From NCBI GenBank assembly GCA_030035585.1, contig CM057464.1, positions 27,607,465 to 27,671,464 on the forward strand: DNA of 64,000 nucleotides, given 5' to 3'. Positions 53,550-64,000 of the stretch are shown piece by piece. The number at the start of each line of letters is the position of its first letter. Within the stretch, counting starts at the first letter, position 1. The notes beneath the pieces were generated by a model that did no database searches, was not told the origin of the DNA, and saw only the letters and a program-made list of their open reading frames with translations. The DNA is from Dugong dugon. Its lineage: Eukaryota > Chordata > Mammalia > Sirenia > Dugongidae. Made by a program: the position numbers and the translations under genes.

Positions 53550-56500
53550 GTATAATGCCTACCAGATTCATCCATGTTGTGAGATGTTTTGCAGATTCAT
53601 CATTGTTCTTTTTCGTTGCACGGTATTCCATTCTGTGTACTTACTATAATTTGTCTGTCCATTCATCTGTTGATGGGCATTTAGGTTGTTTCCATCTCTT
53701 TGCTATTGTGAATAATGCTGCAATGAACATGGCTATGCGTATGTCTATTCGTGTGATGGCTCTTATTTCTCCAGGATATATTCCTAGGAGTGAGACTGCT
53801 GGGTCATATGGTATTTCTATTTCTGGCTTTTTAAGGAAGCACTATATCATTTTCCAAAATGGTTTTACCATTTTGCATTCCCTCCAGCAGTGCATAAGAG
53901 TTCCAGTCTCCCCGCAGTCTCTCCAACATTTATTATTTTCTGTTTTTTTTTATCCGTGCCAGAAGTCTTGGGGAAAGATGGTATCTCATTATAGTTTTGA
54001 TTTGCATTTCTCTAATGGTCAGTGATTGTGAGCATTACCTTATGTGTCTGTTAGCCACTTGAATGCTATCTTTGGTGAAGTGTCTGTTCATATCCTTTGC
54101 CCACTTTTTAATTGGATTATTTGTCTTTTTCTTGTAGAGGTGTTGGATTTTCCTATAGATTTTAGAGATTAGAACTTTGTCGGATTTGTCACAGCCAAAT
54201 TTTTTTCCCCAGTCTGTACGTTCTTGTTTTACTCTTTTGGTGAAGTCTTTTGATGAGCATAAGTGTTTGATTTTTAGAAGATCCTAGTTATCTAGCTTAC
54301 CTTCTAGGGTTTGTGTATTGTTAGTTATGGTTTGTATCCTGTTTATGCCATGTATTAGGGCCTCTAGCATTGATCCTATTTTTTCTTCTATGATCTTTAT
54401 AGTTTTTGGTTTTATATTTAGGTCTTTGATCTGTTTTGAATTAGTTTTTGTGTATGGTATGTGTCCTGTTTCATTTTTTTTGCAGATGAACATCCAGTTT
54501 TGCCAGCACCATTTGTTAAAAAGATTGTCTTTTCCCCATTTGGTGGACTTTGGGCCCTTGTCAAAGATCAGGTAACTGTAGGTGGATGGATTTACATCTG
54601 GATTCTCAATTCTGTTCTGTTGGTCAATGTATCTGTCATTGTACCAGTACCAGGCTGTTTTGACTACCATAGCTGTAGGTTTTCAGGTTAGGTAGTGCGA
54701 GTACTCCTACTTTATTCTTTTTCTTCAATAGTGCTTTACTTATCTGGGCCTTCTTTCCTTTCCACATAAAGTTAGTATTAGGTTTTCCATCTCTTTAAAG
54801 ATTGCGATTGGTATTTGGATTGGAATTGCATTGTATTAGTAGATTGCTTTGGGTAGAATTGACATTTTCACAATGTTGAGCCTACCTATCCATGAGCGTG
54901 ATGTGTTTTTCAATTTATGTAGGTCTCTTTTGGTTTCTTGTAGTAGTGTTTTGTAGTTTTCTTTGTATAGGTCTTTTCTAAACCTGGTTATATTTATTCC
55001 TAAGTATTTTATTTTTTAAGGGCTATTATAAACGGTATTTCTGTCTTGATTTCGTTTTTTGTAGTTCCCTTTGTTGGTATATAGGAATCCAACTGATTTT
55101 TGTGTGCTTATCTTGTATCCTGCTAGTCTGTGAATCTTTCTATTGGTTCTAGTAGTTTTCTTGTGTAGTCCTTTGGGTTCTCTATGTATAGTATCATATC
55201 ATCTGCAAGTAGGGACAACTTTACTTCTTCCTTACCAATTGGGATGCCCTTTATTTCTTTTTCTTTCCTTATTGCTCTAGCTAGGGCTTCTAGCACAATG
55301 TTAAATATGAGTGGTGATAAACAGCATCTTTGTCTTGTTCCTCTTCTCAGGAGGAAAGCTTTGAGCCTCTCCCCATTAAGAATGATGTTGTCTGTTGGTT
55401 TTGTATAGATAACTGTCATAGTCATTTAGTGCTGCTGTAACAGGAATACCACAAGTGGATGGCTTTAACAAAGAGAAATTTATTCTCTCACAGTCTAGTA
55501 GGCTACAAGTCCAAATTCAGGGCATCAGCTCCAGGGGAATGCTTTCTCTGTCAGCTCTGGAAGAAGGTCAGTGTCATCAATCTTCCCTTGGTCTGAGAGC
55601 TTCTCTGCACAGGAATCTCAGGTCCAAAGGATGCGCTGTGCTCCTGGTACTGCTTCCTTGATGGTATGAGGTTCCCGTGTGTCTCTGCTCGCTTTTCTCT
55701 TTTATATCTCAGAAGAGATTGGCTTAAGACACTATTTAATCTTGTAGACCTCATCAGTATAAATGCTGCTAATCCATCTTATACATCATGGTGATAGAGT
55801 TTACAACACATAAGGAAATCACATCAGATTACAAAATAGTACACAATCATACAACACTGGCAATCATGACCCAGCCAAGCTGATAGATATTTTGGGGAGA
55901 CATAATTCAATCCATGACAATGCCCTTTATTATGTTGAGGAATTTCCCTTCTAGACCTATTTTATTGAGAGTCTTTATCAGGAATGGGTGTTGGACTTTG
56001 CAGAATGCCTTTTCTGCACCAGTTGAGATGATTATGTGATTCTTTTATTTATGTGTGGATTATATTGACTGATTTTCTAATGTTGAACCATCCTTGCATA
56101 CCTGGTATGAATTCCACTTAGTCGTGGTGTATTTTTTTTTTTATATGATGCTGAATTCTGTTGGCTAGAATTTTCTTGAGAATTTTTGCATCTATTTTCC
56201 TGATAGATATGGGTCTGTAATTTTCTTTTTTTGTGGTGTCTTTGCCTGGTTTTGGTATCAGAGTTATGCTGGCTTCATATAATAAATTTGGAAGTATCCC
56301 TTCCTTTTCTATGTTCTGAAATACTTTGAGTAGAACTGGTGCAAGTGCTTCTCTGAATGTTTGGTAGAATTCTCCAGTGAAATCAACTTTTTTTTAGTTG
56401 GGAGTTTGTTTGTTTTTTTTATTACCTTTTTAGTGTCTTCTCTTATTATGGGTCTGTTTAGATTATTGACCTCAGTTTGTGTTAGTTTAGGTAGGTAGTG

Positions 56501-57940
56501 TGTTTCTAGAAATTTGTCCGTTTCCTCTAGGTTTTCAAATTTGTTGGAGCATAGTTTTTCACAATACTCTTTTATGATCCTTTTTATTTCAGTTGAGTCT
56601 GTTGTAATGTCCCCCATTTCATTTCTTACTTGAGTTATGTGCATCTTCTGCTGTTTTTCTTTTGTCAGTTTAGCCAATGGTTTGTGGATTTTGTTGATCC
56701 TTCCAAAGAACCAACTTTTGGTTTTGTTGATTCTTTCTGTTGTTTTTCTATTCTCTATTTCATTTATTTCTGCTCTGCTGTTTATTATTTCCTTTCTTCT
56801 GGTGCCTATGGGCTTCTTTTGTTGTTCTTTTCTATTTGTTCGAGTTGTATAGCTAATGTTTTGATTTTGTCCCTTTCTTCTTTTTTCATGTGTGCATCTA
56901 TCTCTATAAATTGACCTCTAAGCACTGTCTTTGCTGTGTCTGAAAGATTTTGGTTATGATGTATTTTCATTTGTGTTTGACTCTAGGAATTTTTGATTCC
57001 ATTTTAGATTTCTTCTATTATCCCATGGTTTTTAAGCAGGGTATTATTCGATTTCCATGTATTTGATTTTTTTTTCTTGCTCTTCCTGTTCTTAATTTCT
57101 ACTTTGATGGTGTTGTGATCAGAGAAGATCCTTTGTATTATCTCAGTGTTTCAGAGTTGTTGAAGGTTGCTTTGTGGCCTAAGATGTGATCTGTTCGGGA
57201 AAATGTTTCATGTGCATTGGAAAATAATGTGTACTTTGCTGCTGTTGGGTGGAATGTTCTATATATGTCTATGAGGTCAAGTTGCTTGATTGTGGCCTTT
57301 ATATCTTCTGTTTCTTTTTTGAGTTTCTTTCTATATTTTTTGTCCTTTATCAAGAGTAGTGGGTTGAATTCTCCTACCTTTTATTGTGGAACTGTCAATT
57401 TTTCTTTTCAGTGCTTTAGAGTTTGTTTTATGTATTTTGGAGCCCTGTCATTGGGTGCATAGATTTTTATTATGGTTATGTCCTCATAGTGGATTACCCC
57501 TTTAATCATCATATAATGTCCTTCCTGGTGTATTTTGTCTTAAAATCTATTTTGTGGGAGATTAGTATTTATTTCTAAGGTATGTCTTGTAGACAACATA
57601 TTTATGGGTCCTGTTTTCTTATCCATTCTGTCACTCTGTCTCTTTACAGGTGCAATTAAGGCATTTACATTGCTGTCATATTGTAGTGCTTTTTTTGTAG
57701 TGGTGACATTTTCTTTGTTCCTCTTACTCATCTCAGCTGAATTCCTTTAGTTTCTGAATTTTTTTTCATTTCTTTCGTTTTTGTAGATTTTGTGTTTACT
57801 GAGACTTTATGTTTTTCTTCTTTATTTTGATACATAAGTTTGTTAACTTTCTTTGTGGTTGCCTTGAAATTTACCCTTATCCTCCTAAGTTTACACCAGT
57901 CTTTTATTACTTGATATCCCCTTGATGTCCTCTCCATTTG
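53550..57940 (-). pseudogene. L1 ORF2 remnant (antisense)
   Basis: Endonuclease piece LIDIYRTFHPTAAKYTLFSN with FSRTDHILGHK (57138-57353), middle piece at 56309-56677, reverse transcriptase piece with [17 protein letters not shown] (55123-55425) and a later piece at 54284-54670 are in separate frames. The usual FADD box reads LADD. Several stops and an LTR insertion make it inactive. Confidence 0.85.
55414..55919 (-). mobile_element. MaLR-like solo LTR (antisense) inside L1 ORF2
   Basis: It begins TGTCATAGTC and ends CCATGACA, closely like 10231-10711 and 34432-34947. L1 ORF2 resumes on both sides. The related L1 at 40490 shows that the target read ATGCC; the left copy here is ATAAC and the right ATGCC, compatible with a diverged 5-bp duplication. 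Confidence 0.9.
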
Positions 57941-58199
57941 AAAGTTCTATACCTACTTCATTTATTCCCCCTTTTATTGTTCTGATGTTGTTGTCATTTA
58001 CAATTTAACTTCTCTGGTTCCCTGTTGTAAATCTTCTAGTTTTGTTTTATATTTGAGAGTTCAATACCTAGTTTGTTATCTGGCTGATGCTGTCTTATGT
58101 GCTGAATTCCGGTTGTTGTTTGATGTTGGTCCTCAAACTGAAGGACCTCCTTTAATAATTTTTGTAAGTTTGGTTTGATTTTTACATATTCCCTTAATT

Positions 58200-59200
58200 T
58201 TTGTTTATCTGGAAAAGTCCTGATTTTGCCATCATATTTGAGTGAGGGTTTTTTCAGGATAGATTATTCCTGGTTAGCAATTTTTTTCTTTTAAAGTTTC
58301 ATATATATCATCCCATTGCCTTCTTGCCTACATGGTTTCTGCTGAGTAATCAGAGTTTTGTCTTATTATTTCCCCTGTGCATGTGGCTTTTTGTTTTGCT
58401 TGAGCTGCTCTCAGGATTCTTTGTCTTTGGTTTTAATGAATGTGATTATGATACGTCTTGGTGACTTTCTTTTTGGGTCTATCCTATATGGGGTTCAATG
58501 AGCTTCTTAGATTATTGGTTTTTCATCTTTCATGATATTAGCGAAGTTTTCTGTCAGCAAATCTTCAATGATATTCTCTGTGTCTTCCATTTTCTGACCA
58601 TGTTTTGGAAATCTGATCACACACAGATTTTTTCTTATGATTGTATCCCACATCATTCTCAGTATTTATGCATTTTTCTGCATTATTTTCTCTGATTTTT
58701 CCTCAAACCAAGTGGTATCCAAGGATTTGTCTTCAATTTCACTGATCATGTCTTCCATTGTTTCAAATTTGCTCCTAAAACCTTCCATTGCATTGTCCAA
58801 TTCTGAAATCTTGTTGTTTATCTTTTGGATTTCTGATTACTGTTTTAGTATAATTTCTTGTTGTTTATTTATTTTGACATTTTGTTTCTGTATTATTTTC
58901 CTGAATTCTTCCATTGCTTTGTCTGTGTTTTGTCTATTTTTTCCTTATTTTTGTCTGCATTTTCTGTCATCTCTTGGAGAACCCTGAATATTAGAGTTTC
59001 AAATTCCTTATCATGTAGTTCCAGTGCCTTTTCTTCTACCAGAAGGTCATCTGGTGTTTTATTTTGATTGCTTTCTGGAGCCATCCTGTCCTGTTTTTTT
59101 AATATGTTTTGGTATTGTCTGCTGTCCTTGGGACATTCAGAAATTATTTTCTTCATCTATTGATCGTAGATTTGTTTGTTTCATCCTGCTTTTTTATTTT
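58200..59200 (-). pseudogene. L1 ORF1 remnant (antisense)
   Basis: 58893-59156 reads DRMAPESNQNKTPDDLLVEE and FETLIFRVLQEMTENADKN, the coiled-coil start of ORF1. RRM and C-terminal pieces follow toward 58200 with stops. L1 ORF1 protein binds L1 RNA; this one is broken. Confidence 0.82.
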
Positions 59201-59559
59201 ATTTGGTTATGTCTGGGCAGGTGCGCTGTGTGTTTTGTTGCTTGCTTGCCTGTGGGCATGATACTTCCCACCACCTTGTCCAAATGGGCAGGGCCGGTTA
59301 CTCAGCTGTGGTGAAGTAGGATGGGTCCAGCAGGGGTGAAGGGGTGGGGATGGGTAGTTTGTGGCACAAACTGGGTCTGACAGGGCAGGGCCAGGGGACA
59401 GTGCAGGGCAGGGTCTGGGATACCACACTGGTGCCACTCAGGGGCACAGCACTCAACACACAGCACAGATAGGCAGGAGGTAAGGGAGAGCAAAAAAAAA
59501 AAAAAAAGAGAGAGAAAAAAAGGAAGTAAATAAAATGGTGGCATGGTAGGATTTGGTGA

Positions 59560-61240
59560 GTGAGAGTTGGGCAATCCAGTGAGGCTGTCTTCAGGTGGCT
59601 GTCTAGCCAAGTGGTGCAGCTCGGCCTGTTGAGAAGGGGTGTGGGCAGTGCACAGGGCTAGGTTGGTAGGAGAAAGGAAAAGAAATGGGAAAGAGAGAGA
59701 AGAAACCAACAAACAAAAATAAATTAAAAAAATAACATAAATAAATAAATATGGTCATGGGGGAGCCAGCCATTGAGGGCGGGCTGGAATTGAGGTGGCA
59801 GTGAGCTAATCTGTCTCTCACCAGGTGGCACTGCATGGCCTTTCAGGAAGGGGCAGAGGCAGCACAGGGCCTAGGTGGGAGAGAGAAGGAAAAGGGAGAA
59901 GGAGAAAGAGAAAGAAAAATTTAAAAAAAAAAACAAAAAACAAAACACTGAGGGCGCCGGCCTGTGGAGGCAGTGTACACCCAGAAAGGTCATGTGCCAG
60001 ACGCTCTCTAGCCAAGTGATACAGCACAGTCTGCCAAGAGGGGTGATGGGCATCACACAGGGCTAAGTGGGTGGGAGAAAGGAAGGGAAGGAAGGGAGAG
60101 AGAGAGAAGAAATAATAACAACAACATAAAGGAAAAAACAAACAAATAAAAAATAAATAAATAAAATGGTGCTGAGGGAGTCCATCAGTGATGGTAGTGC
60201 AGGCCTTGGGAGGCTTCGATTGGTGGCTCTCTAGTCAAGCGGTGCAGCACGGCCCCTTGAGAAGGGTTAGGTAGGTGGGAGAAAGGAAAGGAGAGAGAGA
60301 GAAGAAACAGAAAAAGAAAATAAAAAAGTAAACAAACCAAAAAATATGGTGATGAAGGAGCTGGTTGGTGGGGGCAGCACAGACCTGGGGAGGCCATGTG
60401 CCAGTAACCCCCAAGCCAGGTGGTGCAGTAAGGTCCATTGAGAAGGGCCAGGGACAGCACATGGGCCCAGGTGGATGGGACAAAGGAAAGGAAGGAAGGG
60501 ATAGAGAGAGAAGAAAAAAAGAGGGGGAAGAAAGACCAACAACAACAAAGAAAAAAATATGCTGCTGAAGGAGCCTGTCATCAGGGGTGGCCCTGACCTG
60601 GGGAGAACGTGCACCAGTGGCTTTCTAGCTGAGTGGCGCAACACTGCCCATTGAGAAGGCACAGAGGCAGCTCACAGGGCTAGATGGGCTGGAGAAAGGA
60701 AAGGAAGGAAGGGAGACAGAATAACCCAAAAAGAAAAGGAAAAACAAAAAAAAAGACACTGAGGGAGCCTGCTGGAGGGTTGCAGCATGGACCTGGGGAA
60801 GCCATGCGCCACTGGATCTCTAGCAGAGTGGTGTGGTACAGCCTGCCAAGGTGGGGGGGTAGTCACATGGTACTGTGTGAGAGGGAGAAAGGAAAGAAAG
60901 GAAGGAAGAGAGGGAGAAGAAACTGGAAAATAATAATAGTAAAATAAAAAATGGAACCGAGGGATTCTGCCAGCAGGGGCAGTGCTCTCTAGCCAAGTGA
61001 TATGGCACAGCCCATCAAGAAGTGGAGGGGACCGCTCAGAGGGCTATCTCGGCAGGAGAAGAGGAAAGGAAGGATGTGAGAGAGACAGAAGCAACAACAA
61101 CAAAAAAAAAGCCAAAAATACAATGACAAACAAACAAATAAAGCTAACCAAAAAAACCAAACAAGCCAAAAACAAATGGCGCTGAAGGGGCTGGCCTATG
61201 GAAGCAGACTGGACCCAGGCAGCAATGAGTTTGTGTCTTT
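59560..61240 (-). repeat. Tandem units in L1 5' UTR (about eight)
   Basis: A block like 'cattgagaagg' plus 'agggctagatgggctggaga' and a purine-rich AG tract recurs at about 59631, 59843, 60031, 60248, 60436, 60649, 60845 and 61013. Spacing is about 170-215 bp. They are homologous to the units at 36080-37130. Confidence 0.8.
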
Positions 61241-61250
61241 CCGGCTGAGT

Positions 61251-61635
61251 GACCGTGGCCTGTTGGAAAGCAGTGGAGGCCATGCACAGGGAAGAAAGAT
61301 GGGGGTGCAAAATCATGTATCCCTGGTTACCAGGTGCTCTGTCTCCTGTTGGGAGCTCCTTGAAGTTGCCTTCCTGTAATCCCTGTCTGTGGTCCTTGGT
61401 AGCTGAGGTCCAAGATGACGAATCCAGGTGGCAGTGAGCTGGTGTCTCCCTGGCCAAGTGACCATGGCCTGTTGGAAAGTGGCAGAGGCCTTGTACAGGG
61501 AAGAAGATAGGGGATGGGAAATTGTGTATCCCTGGTTACCTTGTGCTCTGTCTCCTGTTGGGAGCCCCGTGAAGTTGCCTTTCTGTACTCCCTGTCTGTG
61601 TTCCTTGGTGGCTGTAGTCCAAGACAGTGAATCTG
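61251..61635 (-). repeat. Two tandem copies of the first L1 5' UTR block
   Basis: 61251-61420 and 61449-61630 repeat the order 'ggcctgttggaaag', 'tatccctggttacc', 'gctctgtctcctgttgggag', 'actccctgtctgtg' with a period near 200 bp. The other L1 copies show this block once. Confidence 0.88.
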
Positions 61636-62028
61636 TGCCTTATTAACTGGTAGGGGACTTCCATTCCATAGCTCTCTTCATTCTCTGTCCTCTGTCAGTT
61701 TCTTATTCCATTCTGTGCTTGATCGGGTTCTTTATTCCTTCATTTGATGCTTAGCATTACAGGACTGACGTTTGTATTTGTTTTGCTTAGTTTTTCATGT
61801 CTTTGCTGCAGAGGGACGGCATGGGGCTTCTGTCTATAGAGCCATGTTGGCTTTGCCTATTCTGTTCTTTTTATAACTCAGAAGCAATTAGGTTTAGGAC
61901 CCACCCTACATTGGCATGACTTTGTTAATATAACAAAAGAAAAACTCTATTTCCAAACAAGATCACATTTACGCATGGAGTTAGGCTTTCAACATATATT
62001 TTTGGGGGAAACACTGAGATTCACATAT

Positions 62029-62266
62029 TGCCTTTTCAAATAGATTTTTTTTTTTTAATATTTAAATAAAATAAACTAATAAGTATCTCAAATCTAGGGA
62101 AAAAACTGAGTTTTTTTTTCTTCTTCTAAGTTTTTCTTACTATGTAATAATTAGTCAAATGTTTTCCTCATCTCAGAACCTTACAAGAGAGTAAAAGGTG
62201 AGGAAAGTTTTTCTATTGAGGACCAGTGACACAGCTGAAAAATTAGTTGTCTTATGTAAGTTAGAG
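62029..62266. other. AT-rich stretch, nothing recognised
   Basis: No gene or repeat family supported. Confidence 0.45.
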
Positions 62267-62398
62267 AGGAGCCCTGGTGGTGCAGTAGTTAAAGTGCTCA
62301 GCTGCTAACCAAAGTGTTGGCTGTTTGAACCCTCCACCCACTCTGACGGAGAAAGATGTGGCAGTCTACTTCCGGAATTGACTCAACAGCAATGGGTT
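62267..62398 (+). mobile_element. AfroSINE with internal deletion
   Basis: Head to 'gtggcagtctacttccg' joins directly to the tail 'gaattgactcaacagcaatg'; about 85 bp of the middle are missing. 'atgtaagt' occurs on both sides. Confidence 0.92.
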
Positions 62399-62399
62399 T

Positions 62400-62809
62400 A
62401 TGTAAGTAAGAAGGAATAAGCATGAGGAGTTGGTTTTCATTCCAACCAAACACTGCCCTACTGCTCATTCCACAGACAGGACATTTGAACAAGAAACAAT
62501 ACACTGGAAATGCAATTCACAAAAAGTTAACATTGATGTTGTAAGACTATATTTTTGTAAATACTTGCCTTGATCCAAATGGAACCATAACTTCCTCACT
62601 GCTATTTAGAAATGGACTAACATGTTGGAGAAGGATGCCCATAATTAGCCAAAATCACACCCTTCTCCTAGCCTTGCCTCTGCAAAGTTGGTAAGGGGAC
62701 ACGAGAGGGCAGGGAATGTGGTCAGAGAAAGCTTAATCTGGATTCGTTGGCATTTGAACTAGGTCTGAGAAGTAGTCCACCAATTCTTCCCTCTTGCTAG
62801 CTTCTCATA
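62400..62809. other. Nothing recognised
   Basis: No gene or repeat family supported. Confidence 0.45.
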
Positions 62810-63465
62810 TCAAATCTGGTCAATTCTCACTTATAAGTCCCTCACAAATCCACCACTCATCTGCATCCTCTCTGCTGTGGCCTTATTTCAGCCTGTCACA
62901 ATTTCTCAACTAGATCCCTGCAGCGATCCCTGACTTATCTGTGTGCATCCACCTTCACTCCCTTCTGATCCATAATCTTCCTCACCAGTGTTTTTCAAAC
63001 TACTAGTCAAAATCCATTGGTGGATCATAAAATCAATAACAGTTACAACCAGCATTTTAGAAAAACGAGATAGAATAGAATAGAAAACACTTGAGTGTGT
63101 TGCATGTAACAAGTATTATTTCATGAAACTTACATTTCATAGGTGCCCTTGGTATATGACACCCTGGGTCCTGGTGTAAAATGTAGTTCTTAATGGGATC
63201 GTGGGCAAAATGTCTGAAAAGCCCCCACTTGACATCGCTGCCAAAGTGATCTTCTTAAAATGCAAAGCTGTTCTGTTTTTTCCCTGCTTAAAATTCTATA
63301 GGATCTCTCTAGTGCCTTCAGTATGAAAGTGGTTTTAATTCTCCAGATCAGAGGTGAAAAAGGTTTTAATGATTTCAATTATTAGCAGGGCATTTAAGAG
63401 CCTTCATGACTTGGAATTTGCCTAACCAACCTCATCTCACACCACTCCTCCAGGTACATCCAATA
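62810..63465 (+). mobile_element. L2 LINE fragments
   Basis: 62810-62990 ('ctctgctgtggccttatttc') and 63240-63465 ('aagagccttcatgacttgg', 'catctcacaccactcctcca') fit L2 in sense orientation, diverged. Confidence 0.6.
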
Positions 63466-63469
63466 GCAG

Positions 63470-63605
63470 CAACTCTCAAACAGTAATGAGTATCAGAATA
63501 CTGAGGAACTTGTATAAATGCAGATCCCTGGGCTCCACTACCAGAGATTCTGATTCAGTAGATCTGAGATAGAGCCCAGAAACCTGCATTTGCATCATTG
63601 TCTAA
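63470..63605 (+). mobile_element. MER5A-like hAT remnant
   Basis: 'gagtatcagaatactgagga', 'gcagatccctgggctccact' and 'agagattctgattcagtaga' follow the MER5A order. Confidence 0.85.
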
Positions 63606-63682
63606 TACCAAAGCATGCTGGAGGTAACAATAGGTCAATGGTGGATTCTCAGTGCTAAGATAGAGCAGAGCATAAGGGACAA

Positions 63683-63866
63683 ACTCATCGCTGTCAAGTC
63701 AATTCCAACTCATAGTGACCCTATAAGACAGGGTAGAACTGCCCCACAGGGTTTGAAGGCTGTAAATCTTTACAGAATCAGACTGCCACATAGTTCTCTT
63801 GTGGAGCAGCTAGTGGGTTCAAGCCACCGACCTTTCAGTTAGCAGCTGAGCACCCTAAATGCTTAA
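63683..63866 (-). mobile_element. AfroSINE (antisense)
   Basis: 'gctgtcaagtcaattccaac' to 'ttcagttagcagctgagcac'. Confidence 0.92.
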
Positions 63867-64000
63867 CTCTGCTTTGTGAAAGGAAGAGGGGACAGGAAAG
63901 GGTAGGGAATGCGGTCAAGGAAAGCATAATCTGGAATCTTTGGCATTTGAAGCAGGCCTTAGAAATGAGTAAGAGGTTGCAAGTAGAGTAACTAGACAGA

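Larger units (their letters stand above)
52521..61856 (-). mobile_element. Essentially full-length L1 (antisense)
   Basis: On the - strand it runs from 5' terminus (near 61856, 'gccaacatggctctatagac' reversed) through a 2.6-kb 5' UTR, ORF1, ORF2 and the 3' UTR to an A-rich tail near 52530. A MaLR-like LTR sits at 55414-55919. Total without the LTR is about 8.8 kb. Flanks 'ctactctgtt' (52511-52520) and 'ctattctgtt' (61857-61866) are a 10-bp duplication with one change. Both reading frames are broken. Confidence 0.92.
52300..62028 (-). mobile_element. MLT1/MaLR-like LTR (antisense) split by a full-length L1
   Basis: Parts 52300-52520 ('tgtcttagttacccagtgct', 'gaaatttattttctcatagt') and 61867-62028 ('aacatatatttttggggg') form one LTR, interrupted by L1 at 52521-61856. 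It is more diverged than the LTRs at 34432 and 55414. Confidence 0.75.

Noticed and set aside
53555-54025. Open frame of 156 codons (+)
   Set aside because: It is the antisense of L1 ORF2 end and 3' UTR; the same shadow frame appears at 43064-43471.
59560-61240. CRISPR-like regular repeats
   Set aside because: Units of about 200 bp are diverged, have no constant short repeat with unique spacers, and belong to an L1 5' UTR in a mammalian genome.
61044-61457. Open frame of 137 codons (-)
   Set aside because: It lies in the L1 5' UTR units.
52161-64000. Search for the next CMAH exon downstream
   Set aside because: No KGIVEPPEG- or YKDSWDF-like coding sequence was found; the interval is mostly one L1.

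Overview
This window is nuclear DNA of a placental mammal, most likely an afrotherian and probably an elephant. The evidence is about two dozen copies of a tRNA-derived SINE that I recognise as AfroSINE. Its head contains 'gagccctggtgg' and its tail reads 'gactcgacggcaac'. Around them are RTE-type LINEs related to BovB, a lineage-specific L1 with a long 3' UTR, and MaLR-like solo LTRs. Repeat family names come from memory of consensus sequences; no database search was possible.

The only protein-coding gene I can support is CMAH (CMP-N-acetylneuraminic acid hydroxylase), on the + strand. Seven consecutive internal coding exons lie at 14419-14528, 16677-16867, 24936-25083, 26076-26157, 27102-27239, 31191-31326 and 52020-52160. 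They total 946 nt (about 315 codons), all joins are in phase, every splice site is GT/AG, and no stop codon interrupts the frame. The exons for the N-terminal Rieske part and for the C-terminal third were not found and presumably lie outside the window. The exon with the metal-binding HxHxDH motif is present. CMAH makes Neu5Gc from Neu5Ac and has been lost in humans and several other lineages; this portion looks intact.

Layout: 1-14.4 kb holds upstream intron or flank made of old L1, nested L1, RTE, SINE, L2 and LTR copies. 14.4-31.3 kb holds six CMAH exons separated by introns with SINEs, hAT elements, a large LTR and a 3'-truncated L1. 31.3-52.0 kb is a 20.7-kb intron inflated by a 5.5-kb L1, an old L1 with an internal inversion, two further L1 3' ends in head-on orientation, and RTE and SINE copies. 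52.0-62.0 kb holds the last visible exon, then an essentially full-length antisense L1 (52521-61856) inserted in an older LTR and itself carrying a later LTR. 62.0-64.0 kb holds L2, hAT and SINE remnants.

No CRISPR array, bacterial gene, rRNA or functional tRNA gene was seen. The interesting content is in the mobile elements: a 125-bp hAT-type element with terminal inverted repeats inside an AfroSINE, an L1 copy that kept its 5' end but lost its 3' end yet has a 16-bp target duplication, L1 promoters built of roughly 200-bp tandem units, a near-perfect 63-bp-arm palindrome, and internally deleted RTE derivatives.
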